Shown here piece after piece: positions 21,525 to 29,986 of a stretch of DNA of 36,767 nt. The notes under the pieces were generated by a model. The model did not search any database, was not told the origin of the DNA, and saw nothing but the letters and a program-made list of their open reading frames with translations. The stretch's first letter is position 1. Each line of letters opens with the position of its first letter. Source of the stretch: Ancalomicrobiaceae bacterium (lineage in GTDB: Bacteria; Pseudomonadota; Alphaproteobacteria; Rhizobiales; Ancalomicrobiaceae); contig JARLIU010000264.1 in NCBI GenBank assembly GCA_031291595.1, forward strand, positions 1-36,767, read 5' to 3'. A program made the position numbers and the translations under genes.

Positions 21525-23231
21525 TCAATTGGATGCGGCGGTGATCGGCGGCGTATCGAACTTCGGCATCACGCCGAGCATCGGCGCAATGCGGCGGATG
21601 ATGTTGCCGACCGTCGGCGCGGCGTTGAGGCCGGCGACGGCGGAGCTGCCATCCTTCTCGGGTTTCGGCTCATCGAGCACCACCAGCACCAGATACTGCG
21701 GGTCTTCCATCGGGAAGGCGGCAAGGAAGGAGTTGCGCCGCTTGTCGTGCTCATAGCGACCGGCCGCGACCTTTTCCGCCGTACCGGTCTTGCCGCCGAC
21801 GCGGTAGCCCTCGACCTCGGCACGCGTGCCCGATCCGGGCGGCAGGCAGTTGAGGCGGAAGAGATAGCGCAGCTTGTCGCTGGTCTCCGGCCGGATGACC
21901 CTGACGGCGGTCGCCATCGCCTCCTCGCGACTGCGCGGAAAGAAGGTCGGGTTCATCAGCATGCCGCCGTTGATCATCGCCGCCCCGGCGATCGCGGTAT
22001 GCATCGGCGTGACCGAAATGCCGTGGCCGAACGCCATGGTGGCGGTCGAGATCTCGGACAGCCGCTTCGGGAACATCGGAACCGCCTCTTCCGGCAGTTC
22101 GGTATCGAGCTTCTTGAAGAAGCCGATCTTCTCGAAGAAAGCGTGCTGGGTCTCCTCGCCGGCCTTCAAGGCCATGCGCGCCGAGCCGGTGTTGGAGGAA
22201 TAGATGAAGATCTCCGGCACCGTGAGCGGCCGGCCCTTGCCGTGGAACTCGGAAATGTGCTGGTGGCCGATCTGCAGACCGCCGCGCGTCTCGAATATGT
22301 CGGAGAGCGAGACCTTGCCGGAATCGAGCGCCATCGCCGAATTGAAGGTCTTGAACACCGACCCCATCTCGAACACGCCGGCCGTGTCGCGGTTCATGTT
22401 CTCCTTGTCAAGCGCCTCCTTGGGCTGCGCCGGATCGAAATCCGGCAACGACACCATCGCCAGCACCTCGCCCGTGTGCACGTCGAGCACGATGCCCATG
22501 CCGGCGACGGCGCGATAGCGCTTCTTCGCCTCGTTGACCTCGTCGCGCACCACATGCTGCACGCGCAGGTCGATGGAAAGGCGCTGCGGCAGCAGCCCGT
22601 CCGGCGGCAACACGCCGATCTTGTTCATCTCGGTCAGCGACAGCTTGTCGTCGAGATACTTCTCGATGCCGGAGATGCCCTGGTTGTCGACATTGACCAG
22701 GCCGATGATGTGGCTGGTGAGGTTCGCCACCGGATAGAGCCGCTTGTTCTCGTCGATGAAGCCGACGCCAGGGAGCCCGAGCCGATAGATGCGCGCCCGC
22801 TGCATCGGCGTGATCTCGCGCTTCAGCCAGACGAAGCCGGCCTTGGTCGACAGTCGCTGGCGGATCTGCGGATCGCGCATGTCGGGCAGCACGGTCGCCA
22901 GCGCGTCGATCGTCTCCGAGACGCCGAGCACGTGCTTCGGCTCGGCGAACAGCGACGACGTCTTGATGTCGGTGGCAAGCACTTCGCCGTTGCGATCGAG
23001 GATGTCGGGGCGTTGCGCCGAGACCTCGGTGCGCGCCATGTCGAGCGCGGCGATATGGTCGTCGGCGTCGAGCCCGAGTTTGACCAGCTTCAGGATGATG
23101 AGGCCGTAGACGGCGGCAAACGCCAGCCCGGTCAGGAACACCCGCGGTCCGGAGAGGCGGACGCGATGCACCGGGCGGCCCAATTGCGGTGCGGCAACTG
23201 CTGGATCGGATCGACGGAACCACAGCCTCAT
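21525..23231 (-). CDS. ftsI: Septal peptidoglycan transpeptidase FtsI (PBP3)
   Basis: Class B penicillin-binding protein that cross-links septal peptidoglycan together with FtsW. It has 568 residues. One membrane anchor lies at about residues 30-50, then the pedestal domain (RPDILDRNGEVLAT) and the transpeptidase domain with SVFK (catalytic S291, K294), SSN (345-347) and KTG (481-483). The start lies nine bases after ftsL. It is the target of beta-lactams such as cephalexin and aztreonam in relatives. All active-site motifs are intact. Confidence 0.97.
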   Translation of the reverse strand: MRLWFRRSDPAVAAPQLGRPVHRVRLSGPRVFLTGLAFAAVYGLIILKLVKLGLDADDHIAALDMARTEVSAQRPDILDRNGEVLATDIKTSSLFAEPKHVLGVSETIDALATVLPDMRDPQIRQRLSTKAGFVWLKREITPMQRARIYRLGLPGVGFIDENKRLYPVANLTSHIIGLVNVDNQGISGIEKYLDDKLSLTEMNKIGVLPPDGLLPQRLSIDLRVQHVVRDEVNEAKKRYRAVAGMGIVLDVHTGEVLAMVSLPDFDPAQPKEALDKENMNRDTAGVFEMGSVFKTFNSAMALDSGKVSLSDIFETRGGLQIGHQHISEFHGKGRPLTVPEIFIYSSNTGSARMALKAGEETQHAFFEKIGFFKKLDTELPEEAVPMFPKRLSEISTATMAFGHGISVTPMHTAIAGAAMINGGMLMNPTFFPRSREEAMATAVRVIRPETSDKLRYLFRLNCLPPGSGTRAEVEGYRVGGKTGTAEKVAAGRYEHDKRRNSFLAAFPMEDPQYLVLVVLDEPKPEKDGSSAVAGLNAAPTVGNIIRRIAPMLGVMPKFDTPPITAASN

Positions 23232-23240
23232 CGTCTCTCC

Positions 23241-23735
23241 TCACCGCGCCAAGGCATTGATCGGATCGTTCGGGCGGGGCTCGACCCCCTTGGCTGCCAC
23301 CAGCGCGTCGAGCTTGTCGGTCGCTTTCTTCACCTGCTCGTTCGCCCCCTTCTTCGGGATCGAACCAGTCAGATCGCCGGCCTTGCCGATGGCGAGCATG
23401 CGCGACGGCTTCGCCGGATCGACCGTGCCGTCGTCCGGCTTCGAGGCGGCCGGGCGCATCGGGATCTCGTCGATACTCGCCACCTGTCCGGGCTCGAGCC
23501 GGTCGAGCTCGAGATAGTTGTGGTACTTCTCCACCAGGTCCTGCAGGCGTTTCGGCTGATTGAGCAGGCTCCATTCGGCCTTCAATCCGGCAATCGCCTC
23601 GCGCGTATCGGAAATCTTGTGCTGCAGCTTGGCGATGCGGCCCGCCGCCCGCTCGCTGTCGTATTTCATCAGGTAGACGACGCCGGCTCCCAGCAGCATC
23701 AGGCCGATCAGCACGACATTGAACGTCTTCAGCAT
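23241..23735 (-). CDS. ftsL: Cell division protein FtsL
   Basis: Small bitopic membrane protein that, with FtsB and FtsQ, links early division proteins to FtsWI. It has 164 residues. A short N-terminus and one membrane span at about residues 5-24 are followed by a coiled coil (about 28-75) containing [21 protein letters not shown], typical of alphaproteobacterial FtsL. A longer Pro/Lys-rich tail follows, which makes it bigger than the 121-residue E. coli protein. It overlaps rsmH by seven bases and sits directly before ftsI. Identity rests on position and topology as much as on sequence, because FtsL is poorly conserved. Confidence 0.9.
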   Translation of the reverse strand: MLKTFNVVLIGLMLLGAGVVYLMKYDSERAAGRIAKLQHKISDTREAIAGLKAEWSLLNQPKRLQDLVEKYHNYLELDRLEPGQVASIDEIPMRPAASKPDDGTVDPAKPSRMLAIGKAGDLTGSIPKKGANEQVKKATDKLDALVAAKGVEPRPNDPINALAR

Positions 23736-24787
23736 GCGGCACCTGTCGGCTTCGGCAGCACAGCGACGGCGGGCACGCCAAGTTCGGCAAGATCGATCGG
23801 CCGCGCCGCTGCCGCCGTCCTGATCCCGGCCCGGAGCTTGGCCGAGCGCGCCCGCGGATTGCCCGCGACTTCGGCTTCGCCCGCGATGACTGCGGCTTTT
23901 TCGATCAGCCGGAAGGTCGGATCCGGCACCCGCGTCTCCGGCGCATGGCGCGAACCGCCGGCCGTCTCGCGGCTGCGATCGGCGAAGAACCGCTTGACGA
24001 TGCGGTCTTCCAGCGAATGGAAGCTGACGATCACCAGCCGCCCGCCGGGCTTCAGCACCTGTTCGGCTGCGGCAAGCGCAGAAGCCAGTTCATCGAGCTC
24101 GCCGTTGACGAAGATCCTGAGCGCCTGGAAGGCACGCGTCGCCGGATGGATGTCGTCGTGGCGGCGCTTGCCCCAGCCGACGACGCGTTCGGCCAGGCCC
24201 GCCAACTGCCGGGTGCGGATGAACGGCTCGGCGTCGCGATCGGCGACGATGGCGCGGGCAAGCGCGTTCGAGCGCTTTTCCTCCCCCAGCACCCAGAAGA
24301 TGCGGGCCAGATCGCGCTCGTCGAGCCGGTTGACGACGTCCGCGGCGCTCGGCCCATCTTGTCCCATGCGCATGTCGAGGGGCCCGTCGTTGCGGAAGGA
24401 GAAGCCGCGCTCCGCCTGATCGAGCTGCATCGACGACACGCCGATATCGAGCACCACGCCGTCGACAGCGGCGATGCCGAGATCGGCGAGATGCTGGTCG
24501 AGCGCGCCGAAGCGGCCGTTGACGAGCCGCAATCGTCCGCCGGTCGCCTGCACCAGGGCCTCGCCGGCAGCGATCGCCGTCTCGTCGCGGTCGATGGCGA
24601 CGACCTCGGCGCCGGCAGCCAGGATCGCGCTTGTATAGCCGCCGGCCCCGAAGGTGCCGTCGACGATGGTCTCGCCGGCTTGCGGCCCAAGCGCGGCCAG
24701 CACTTCGGCGAGCATCACCGGCAGGTGACGGCCTGCGGGCTCGCGTGCGGCGATGTCGGGGCCAGGCGTCTCACGGTCAGGCGTCAT
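23729..24787 (-). CDS. rsmH: 16S rRNA (cytosine(1402)-N4)-methyltransferase RsmH (MraW)
   Basis: SAM-dependent methyltransferase that modifies C1402 of 16S rRNA. It has 352 residues from ATG 24787. The typical opening [13 protein letters not shown] is followed by the SAM loop [14 protein letters not shown] and AIDRDETAI. Further on are [22 protein letters not shown], the acidic PLDMRM, and the late [17 protein letters not shown]. The start overlaps the mraZ stop as ATGA. The frame stays open upstream but reads through mraZ in another frame and is not protein-like there. Confidence 0.97.
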   Translation of the reverse strand: MTPDRETPGPDIAAREPAGRHLPVMLAEVLAALGPQAGETIVDGTFGAGGYTSAILAAGAEVVAIDRDETAIAAGEALVQATGGRLRLVNGRFGALDQHLADLGIAAVDGVVLDIGVSSMQLDQAERGFSFRNDGPLDMRMGQDGPSAADVVNRLDERDLARIFWVLGEEKRSNALARAIVADRDAEPFIRTRQLAGLAERVVGWGKRRHDDIHPATRAFQALRIFVNGELDELASALAAAEQVLKPGGRLVIVSFHSLEDRIVKRFFADRSRETAGGSRHAPETRVPDPTFRLIEKAAVIAGEAEVAGNPRARSAKLRAGIRTAAAARPIDLAELGVPAVAVLPKPTGAAC

Positions 24788-25260
24788 GGCGCTCCTCCGT
24801 CCGAGACCCCCGGCCGCGCCGGTCCGCCCTGCCGCACGAGTCGTGCCGCAGTCTGCCGTGCCTCCGCTTCGAAGGCCCGGAACCGCTCCGGCTCCCAAAT
24901 CTGAAAGGTGGTTCCCAAGCCGACGAAGACGATCTCCTCGCCGATAGCCGTCGCCTGCCTGAGCCAGTCCGGCACGACGATGCGGCCCTCCGCATCCAGG
25001 CTCAGCGTATCGCCGGCTCCGAGCAGCGCAGTCGACAGCGCATGGTGCTCGGGCGAAAAGCGGTCGAAGCGCGCAAGCAGGGTGTCGATCTCGGCGATCA
25101 ACGCATTGCCGCCGGCCTCCACTGCGTTTGAGACGGGCGAGCATACGACGAACAGCCCATCGAAACCGTCGCGCGCCAACACCGCCCTGAATGGCGCTGG
25201 AATGGACACCCGTCCCTTGGCATCGATGCGCTTGGCGTGTCGGCCGAGAAAGCGGTCCAT
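24784..25260 (-). CDS. mraZ: Transcriptional regulator MraZ
   Basis: DNA-binding protein of the AbrB-like fold that heads the dcw cluster and, in E. coli, represses its own promoter. It has 158 residues from ATG 25260, giving the typical opening MDRFLGRH and then [15 protein letters not shown]. The second copy of the swapped-hairpin motif, [14 protein letters not shown], is also present. In-frame ATGs at 25278 and 25299 would add 6 or 13 residues; AAGGGAG just before 25260 favours the short form, though spacing is tight. It is followed without a gap by rsmH. Four regularly spaced TGGG repeats lie upstream (25486-25519). Confidence 0.94.
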   Translation of the reverse strand: MDRFLGRHAKRIDAKGRVSIPAPFRAVLARDGFDGLFVVCSPVSNAVEAGGNALIAEIDTLLARFDRFSPEHHALSTALLGAGDTLSLDAEGRIVVPDWLRQATAIGEEIVFVGLGTTFQIWEPERFRAFEAEARQTAARLVRQGGPARPGVSDGGAP

Positions 25261-25485
25261 CACTCCCTTTCCAGCCATGCTGCGGGCCGATCGAGCCATT
25301 TGCCCGGCCCCGTCCCGCGCGACTTCCACGCCCCGAGCCCGGCGACCAGGCTCCCGTTCCCGCAAGGATCCGGCGCGCAAACGCCGACCCCGGCATCCCG
25401 CACCGGGAGAGACGGCACCATCGGTCCGCCGCACCGGCTGGCGGGCAGCCGCAGCGTTCGAACGATGTGCCGACCGAACCACGAT

Positions 25486-25519
25486 TGGGATGAATTGGGA
25501 TATCATGGGCTGATATGGG
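25486..25519 (+). promoter_or_regulatory. Four TGGG direct repeats at 10-bp period: candidate MraZ operator
   Basis: TGGG occurs at 25486-25489, 25496-25499, 25506-25509 and 25516-25519, exactly one helical turn apart and on one face of the DNA. E. coli MraZ binds three TGGGN repeats separated by 5 bases upstream of mraZ, the same 10-bp period. Here the repeats read on the strand opposite to mraZ, about 225-260 bases before its start, and overlap a putative promoter. Confidence 0.75.
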
Positions 25520-25525
25520 CGTCAA
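25497..25525 (-). promoter_or_regulatory. Putative promoter of the dcw operon (Pmra)
   Basis: On the - strand TTGACG (25525-25520) is followed after 17 bases by TATCCC (25502-25497). The -35 is near consensus and the -10 matches only TAT. Transcription would start near 25490, leaving a leader of about 230 bases before mraZ. The spacer and -10 coincide with the second to fourth TGGG repeats, as expected for repression by MraZ. Confidence 0.5.
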
Positions 25526-25579
25526 TGGATCGAGGCATGCCGGTCCCCGGCGCGCTGCAACGATTAAGCATCCGGTAGT

Positions 25580-25595
25580 GTTAAATTGGTCTTTA
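25580..25595 (-). promoter_or_regulatory. CtrA-like box upstream of the mraZ promoter
   Basis: On the - strand TAAA-N7-TTAAC matches seven of eight core bases of TTAA-N7-TTAA plus the preferred final C. It lies about 60 bases upstream of the putative Pmra -35 element. Cell-cycle control of the cluster by CtrA would make sense, but a match of this quality can arise by chance. Confidence 0.3.
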
Positions 25596-25767
25596 CGAAC
25601 CGTCCCGAAGCGGCCGAACCGACCGCTGCTCGCCATCAGCGCAATGCTGTCATACGGAAACACATGACGGCATCGCGATCTAAACTTCTGATGGCGCAGC
25701 GAATCATCTCGTCGATGCCGCGTCATGGACGGTCCGACCGAGAACTTCTTGTTCGTGCTACCAAGGG

Positions 25768-25784
25768 AAAAACGTCAGTCGGCC
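25768..25784 (-). terminator. rnpB terminator (P1 3' strand plus T run)
   Basis: Directly after the 3' strand of helix P1 the - strand reads TTTTT (25772-25768). The P1 stem followed by a U run would act as the intrinsic terminator of rnpB. Confidence 0.55.
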
Positions 25785-26194
25785 TGTAAGCCGGGTTCTG
25801 TACGGTGGGGTTACCCCCACGTGGCGGCCATTCATCTGGGACGCCCGTTGCCGGACGCCTCGCGCAACCAACCCGGGCGACTGGTCTGGAAAAGACTGGG
25901 GTTGCCCCCACGCCGCCCCTATTCGGTTTTGCTCCCGGTGGGGTTTGCCATGCCGGCACCGTTGCCGGCGCCGCGGTGGGCTCTTACCCCACCTTTTCAC
26001 CCTTACCGCATCGACGCCCCCGCCGGAGGCTCGCATCCCCTGGCGCTGATGGGACGAACCGGCGCGGCGGTTCGATCTCTGTGGCACTTTCCCTGAGGTC
26101 GCCCTCGCCGGGCGTTACCCGGCACCGTCTTTCCATGGAGCCCGGACTTTCCTCCCCCGCGTGACGCGGGAGCGGCCGCCCGGCCGACTGACGC
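25773..26194 (-). ncRNA. rnpB: RNase P RNA, bacterial class A
   Basis: Catalytic RNA of ribonuclease P, which trims the 5' ends of tRNA precursors. On the - strand the 5' part carries the universal GAGGAAAGTCCGGGCTCC (complement of 26137-26154). Next come GGTAAGGGTGAAA and AGAGCCCACCGC, then AGATGAATGGCCGCC and the 3' ACAGAACCCGGCTTACAGG. The ends pair as helix P1 (GCGTCAGTCGGCC with GGCCGACTGACG). The ends are set by P1 and may be off by a few bases. Being next to mraZ agrees with rhizobial genomes. Confidence 0.97.
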
Positions 26195-26199
26195 GCTCC

Positions 26200-26227
26200 T
26201 CATTTCGCATACCGGGTCACAGGTCAA
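26200..26227 (-). promoter_or_regulatory. Putative rnpB promoter
   Basis: On the - strand TTGACC (26227-26222), preceded by C as in the alphaproteobacterial CTTGAC motif, is followed after 16 bases by AAATGA (26205-26200). The spacing to the RNA 5' end near 26194 fits. The -10 is weak. Confidence 0.4.
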
Positions 26228-26361
26228 GCACTTCACGTCGTCGTCATGGCCGCCCACACCCGGGAATTGGCCTCCGACCGGCCCGCATCGGGGAAAAACC
26301 CAAGGAAAATGAACCCTCTAGACCTAAGTAGTAATCGCAAATACTGGCGCACACATACAAA

Positions 26362-26377
26362 TTATCGAATTGTTAAC
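26362..26377 (+). promoter_or_regulatory. CtrA-like box upstream of the chemoreceptor gene
   Basis: TTAT-N7-TTAAC matches seven of eight core bases of the CtrA consensus plus the trailing C. It lies 54 bases before the chemoreceptor ATG in the only clearly AT-rich stretch nearby, next to a run of eight T (26393-26400). CtrA commonly controls motility and chemotaxis genes in alphaproteobacteria. Confidence 0.4.
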
Positions 26378-26431
26378 ATTGCATGGACATGGTTTTTTTT
26401 GGAATTTGTCAATGACATCGGAGCCATTGCG

Positions 26432-28123
26432 ATGCTGTCCAAGCTGTTCAGCAGCATTTCGTTCAAGCTGATCATCATCATTGCGATGTCGGTTATCGCC
26501 ATGACTTCCGGCACGTACTTTGCCAATCACGTCATGCGCGAGGAACTGCTGAACCAGAAGCAGTCGGAACTCCGGCATCTGATCGAGGGCTCGGTCACGC
26601 TCATCGGGCGCTTCGTCGATCTCGCCAAGCAAGGCGAGATGTCCGAAGCCGACGCCAAGAAGGCAGCGTTGGCGGCTTTGCGCGGCTTCCGCTACGACGA
26701 CGGCAACTACATCTTCGTCTATGAGCCGAGCGGCATCAACCTGCTGACTGCGTCACGCCCCGAACTCGAGGGCAAATCGCTGATCGACATGAAGGACGCC
26801 GATGGGAACTACATCATCCGCAGCCTCCTCGCCAAGGCCTCCGCCGGCGGCGGCAGTCTCGACTATCTCTGGGTCAAGCCGGGCGATAGCGTGCCGACGC
26901 TGAAGATGTCCTATGCCGCCTCGGTCCCGGGTTGGAACTGGATGGTAGGCACCGGTTTCCACGTTGCCGACGTCGAATTGATCGTACGCGAGCACACCAG
27001 CACACTGGTGGCCATGGCGGGCGGCGCCCTGCTGCTGCTGGTGCTGACGGGAGCGATCGTCTACCGCTCCATCGCCAAGCCGCTCGCCCGTTTGACCAGC
27101 GCCATGGAGCGGTTGCGCGGCGGCGAACTCGACATAGACATCCCCGGAGCCAGGCGATCCGACGAGATCGGCCTCATCGCTCGCGCCGTCGATGCCGCCC
27201 GCCAGGATCAGCGCCACCGCGCCGAGGAGGAGATGCGTGCCGAAGCCACGCGCCAGGTGGCCGACAAGGAAAGCCGACGCCAGGCGCTGCTTGCCGTGAC
27301 GCGCGAGTTCGAAGGCTCGGTCAAGGTTTCGGCCAACGGCATTGAGCGCAATGCGGTCGGCTTTCTCGCCACGTCCGACAAGCTCATCACCATGGCGGCC
27401 GAAACCAAGACGCGGGTCGAGGCCAATGCCCACGAAAGCGCGGCCGCGCGCGATTCGGTCGAAACCGTTGCCGGCGCCGCCGAGGAATTGTCGTCGTCGA
27501 TCCACGCCATCGTCAGCCAGGTGACCAATGCGGCCGACCTGACCCGTCAGGCCGTCACCGAGATGGCCAACGCCACCGACGTCATCCGCTCGCTCGAAAA
27601 GGCCTCGGCCGAGATCGGCCATGTGGTCGCGCTCATCCAGGCCATTGCCGATCAGACCAACCTCCTGGCGCTCAATGCCACCATCGAGGCGGCGCGCGCC
27701 GGCGAGGCAGGGCGCGGCTTTGCCATCGTCGCTTCCGAAGTGAAGTCGCTCGCCAGCCAGACCTCGACCGCCACCGACGAGATCTCCCGTCGTATCGAAC
27801 TGATCCAGGCGACCACCAAGCGCGCCGCGGATGCAACGCTGTCGGTCGGCAAGTCGATCGGCACCGTCAGCGAAATTTCCGAGGCGATCTCCGGCACGCT
27901 GTCGGAACAGAATACCGCGGTCGCCGAAATCACCCGTGCCATCAGTTCGACGGCGGCCGCGACCGATGCGCTCGCCGCCAACATGGCGAAACTCATGGAA
28001 TTCTCCGGCGATACGGATGCCGTCGCGCACGCGGTGGCCAGCGCCGCCCGCGACCTCAAGACCGAATCGAACGAGATGAACACCCAGATCGACCGCTTCG
28101 TCGGTGGACTCAAAGCCGGCTGA
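26432..28123 (+). CDS. Methyl-accepting chemotaxis protein with a Cache sensor
   Basis: Transmembrane chemoreceptor of 563 residues that senses small ligands in the periplasm and controls CheA. A membrane span at about residues 11-31 is followed by a single-Cache domain (about 35-185, with [14 protein letters not shown] and [14 protein letters not shown]). A second span (about 193-215), a HAMP domain (from [19 protein letters not shown]) and the cytoplasmic signalling helices follow. The hairpin tip is [19 protein letters not shown]. No C-terminal CheR-docking pentapeptide is seen (it ends GLKAG). The start is set by GGAG at 26420-26423; the frame opens earlier but crosses the promoter region. 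No other chemotaxis genes are near, so it is an orphan receptor. Confidence 0.95.
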   Translation: MLSKLFSSISFKLIIIIAMSVIAMTSGTYFANHVMREELLNQKQSELRHLIEGSVTLIGRFVDLAKQGEMSEADAKKAALAALRGFRYDDGNYIFVYEPSGINLLTASRPELEGKSLIDMKDADGNYIIRSLLAKASAGGGSLDYLWVKPGDSVPTLKMSYAASVPGWNWMVGTGFHVADVELIVREHTSTLVAMAGGALLLLVLTGAIVYRSIAKPLARLTSAMERLRGGELDIDIPGARRSDEIGLIARAVDAARQDQRHRAEEEMRAEATRQVADKESRRQALLAVTREFEGSVKVSANGIERNAVGFLATSDKLITMAAETKTRVEANAHESAAARDSVETVAGAAEELSSSIHAIVSQVTNAADLTRQAVTEMANATDVIRSLEKASAEIGHVVALIQAIADQTNLLALNATIEAARAGEAGRGFAIVASEVKSLASQTSTATDEISRRIELIQATTKRAADATLSVGKSIGTVSEISEAISGTLSEQNTAVAEITRAISSTAAATDALAANMAKLMEFSGDTDAVAHAVASAARDLKTESNEMNTQIDRFVGGLKAG

Positions 28124-28212
28124 TCCGGCCTCCGGCTCCGCACGCACCCGCCGCCGCGCTTCTTCATTGACGCGCCTGCCCCGTCTTCTGCTAACACTCG
28201 CCCAGAGCATCA

Positions 28213-28240
28213 GCCGATCGGATCGACTCATCCGATCGGC
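28213..28240. repeat. Perfect 11-bp inverted repeat between the chemoreceptor and TerB/J genes
   Basis: GCCGATCGGAT (28213-28223) and ATCCGATCGGC (28230-28240) are exact reverse complements around a 6-base loop. It lies about 90 bases after the chemoreceptor stop. No T run follows, so it could be a Rho-assisted terminator or an operator for the next gene. Confidence 0.5.
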
Positions 28241-28353
28241 CGATTGCGGAGCGTCGATTGCACGAGCGTGGTCCATCGTTCGGTTCGCATCGATCTGGAC
28301 GGGACACGCTCCGGGCCGGCCCGCGCCCGAGCGACTGCGAGGGCGGCCATGCC

Positions 28354-29058
28354 ATGACGCTGTGGAGCGAGATCCGATCCTTCCTCTCCGAGACCAGCCA
28401 GGCCTTGGGGATCACCTCCTGCATCGAGCGCGCATTCGACCGGCTCGGCCGCATCGGCCGCGAGCCGAACGATGTCACCTTCACCGTCGCCCTGATCGCG
28501 CTCTCCGCCAAGATGGCCAAGGCCGACGGCATCGTCACGGATGACGAGATCGGCGCCTTCCGCCGCGTCATCGACGTGCCGCCGGAGGAGGAGCGCAACG
28601 TCGCCCGGCTGTTCGATCTCGCCAAGGCGGACATCGCCGGCTTCGAGACCTATGCCGGCCGCATCGCCAGGATCGTCGAGGGCGACGCGGCCTTCCTGGC
28701 GAGCGTCCTCGACGGATTGTTCCACATCGCCGCCGCCGACGGCTACATCCACGAGGCCGAACTGGCGTTTCTGCAGCGTGTCGCCACGATTTTCGGCATC
28801 GTCGGCTCCGGTTTCGAACGAATTCTGTCGCGCCATGTCCGGCGCCGGCGCTCCGATCCCTACGCCATTCTCGGCATCGACAGCGATGCGGAAGACGACG
28901 AAATCCGCAAGCACTGGAAGGAGTTAGTCCGCCGGACCCACCCCGACGCGCACCGCTCCAACGCCCGCTCCCAGGCCGAATTGGATGAAATGTCGGATCG
29001 CTTGGCAGCGATCAATTCAGCATGGGACGAAATCCGAGCGGAACGGGGGCTACACTAA
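28354..29058 (+). CDS. TerB-like / J-domain (DjlA-like) co-chaperone
   Basis: 234 residues. The N-terminal two thirds (about 40-155) is a helical TerB-like domain with paired acidic loops (KADGIVTDDE and AADGYIHEAE). The C-terminus (about 168-232) is a J domain with DPYAILGI and the HPD tripeptide at 196-198, which stimulates DnaK ATPase. It looks like DjlA without the N-terminal membrane anchor, so it is probably cytoplasmic. GAGGG at 28339-28343 supports the start. The amidase gene starts 28 bases downstream, an arrangement I recall from other rhizobia, suggesting an operon. Confidence 0.88.
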   Translation: MTLWSEIRSFLSETSQALGITSCIERAFDRLGRIGREPNDVTFTVALIALSAKMAKADGIVTDDEIGAFRRVIDVPPEEERNVARLFDLAKADIAGFETYAGRIARIVEGDAAFLASVLDGLFHIAAADGYIHEAELAFLQRVATIFGIVGSGFERILSRHVRRRRSDPYAILGIDSDAEDDEIRKHWKELVRRTHPDAHRSNARSQAELDEMSDRLAAINSAWDEIRAERGLH

Positions 29059-29086
29059 GTCTGAATTTTTGATTAAAAGGGAGCCC

Positions 29087-29986
29087 ATGATAGCGGCTCC
29101 TGCTAACCTTTCTGACCAGGACGGCGCTTCCCCCTCGGTGGCGGACAGCGCGTTGGTCGATGCCGTCCGCCCGTCGCCCAATTATGGTAAACGCCGCGGC
29201 TCGCATGCCGGCGTCAGGCCGTCGCTCGTTGTCCTGCATTACACCGGCATGCCGGCCGGTCGCGGGTTGAGCGCAGCCGAACGTGCCATCCGCTGGCTGA
29301 CGGATCCGCGCTCTGAAGTCTCCTCGCACTATGTCGTCGACGAGGACGGCGGCATCGTGCAACTGGTGCCGGAGGGGCAGCGCGCCTGGCATGCCGGTCT
29401 CGGCGCATGGCGAGGCGAGCCCGACATCAATTCCGCCTCCATCGGCATCGAGATCGTCAATCCCGGCCACTTCTGGAACATGTCGGCTGCCCCGGATCTG
29501 AAGTCCGGCGAGGCCGTCGAGGTGCATCCCGGCTACCAGCCGTTCCCGGACGTGCAGATCGCGGCAGTTGCCCGCCTCGTCGCCGACATCGTGGCGCGGA
29601 ATGGCATGGCGCCGGAAAGCGTTCTCGCCCATTCAGACATCGCGCCCGCCCGCAAGTCCGATCCCGGCGAGAAGTTCCCCTGGGCACGGCTCGCCGATCA
29701 AGGCCTGGGGCTGTGGATCGAACCGGCGCCGATCGAAGGCGACGCGGGCCTGCAGCCCGGCACCGAGGGCCAGCCGATTTCCGCGCTGCAGTCGATGCTG
29801 GCGCTGTTCGGCTTCGACCTTGCCGTCACCGGCGTCTACGATGCCGCGACCGAAGCGGTGGTAACGGCATTCCAGCGCCACTGGCGGCCGGAAAAGGTCG
29901 ACGGCCGCGCCGATCGCTCGACGACGGCGACGCTCGTCCGGCTGCTGCGCGCCGCCGAAGACGCCAGACGGAGGCTCGCATCATGA
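29087..29986 (+). CDS. N-acetylmuramoyl-L-alanine amidase (AmpD-like) with peptidoglycan-binding domain
   Basis: Zinc amidase that cleaves the bond between MurNAc and L-Ala in muropeptides. It has 299 residues. The Amidase_2 domain (about 30-200) has the zinc ligands expected from AmpD: H51 in VLHYTGM, H182 in AHSDIAPARK and D192 in the following SDPG. A C-terminal PG_binding_1 domain (about 225-290, with LQSMLALFGF and AFQRHW) follows. No signal peptide is visible, which fits a cytoplasmic recycling role, although the binding domain would suit intact wall. The start is set by AAGGGAG at 29077-29083; the frame opens earlier inside the J-domain gene. It overlaps the next gene by four bases (ATGA). 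Confidence 0.92.
   Translation: MIAAPANLSDQDGASPSVADSALVDAVRPSPNYGKRRGSHAGVRPSLVVLHYTGMPAGRGLSAAERAIRWLTDPRSEVSSHYVVDEDGGIVQLVPEGQRAWHAGLGAWRGEPDINSASIGIEIVNPGHFWNMSAAPDLKSGEAVEVHPGYQPFPDVQIAAVARLVADIVARNGMAPESVLAHSDIAPARKSDPGEKFPWARLADQGLGLWIEPAPIEGDAGLQPGTEGQPISALQSMLALFGFDLAVTGVYDAATEAVVTAFQRHWRPEKVDGRADRSTTATLVRLLRAAEDARRRLAS

Larger units (their letters stand above)
25261..25772. other. mraZ-rnpB intergenic region
   Basis: This 512-base gap contains the mraZ leader (25261 to about 25490), the TGGG repeats and putative promoter, the CtrA-like box, and then about 170 bases up to the rnpB terminator in which I see nothing further. Frames here look random; the Arg/Gly-rich in-frame extension upstream of mraZ has no similarity to known proteins. 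Confidence 0.6.

Noticed and set aside
21747-24419. Very long open frame (890 codons) on the + strand across ftsI, ftsL and rsmH
   Set aside because: It is antisense to three certain genes, its composition is Arg/Asp/His-rich as expected of a shadow in GC-rich DNA, and it has no recognisable motif.
25805-26164. Open frames on both strands through 25.7-26.2 kb
   Set aside because: They lie within the RNase P RNA gene, whose conserved blocks explain the sequence fully.
29407-29982. In-frame upstream extension of the first lytic transglycosylase
   Set aside because: It overlaps the amidase in another frame, is Arg-rich noise, and would bury the clear signal peptide that starts at 29983.
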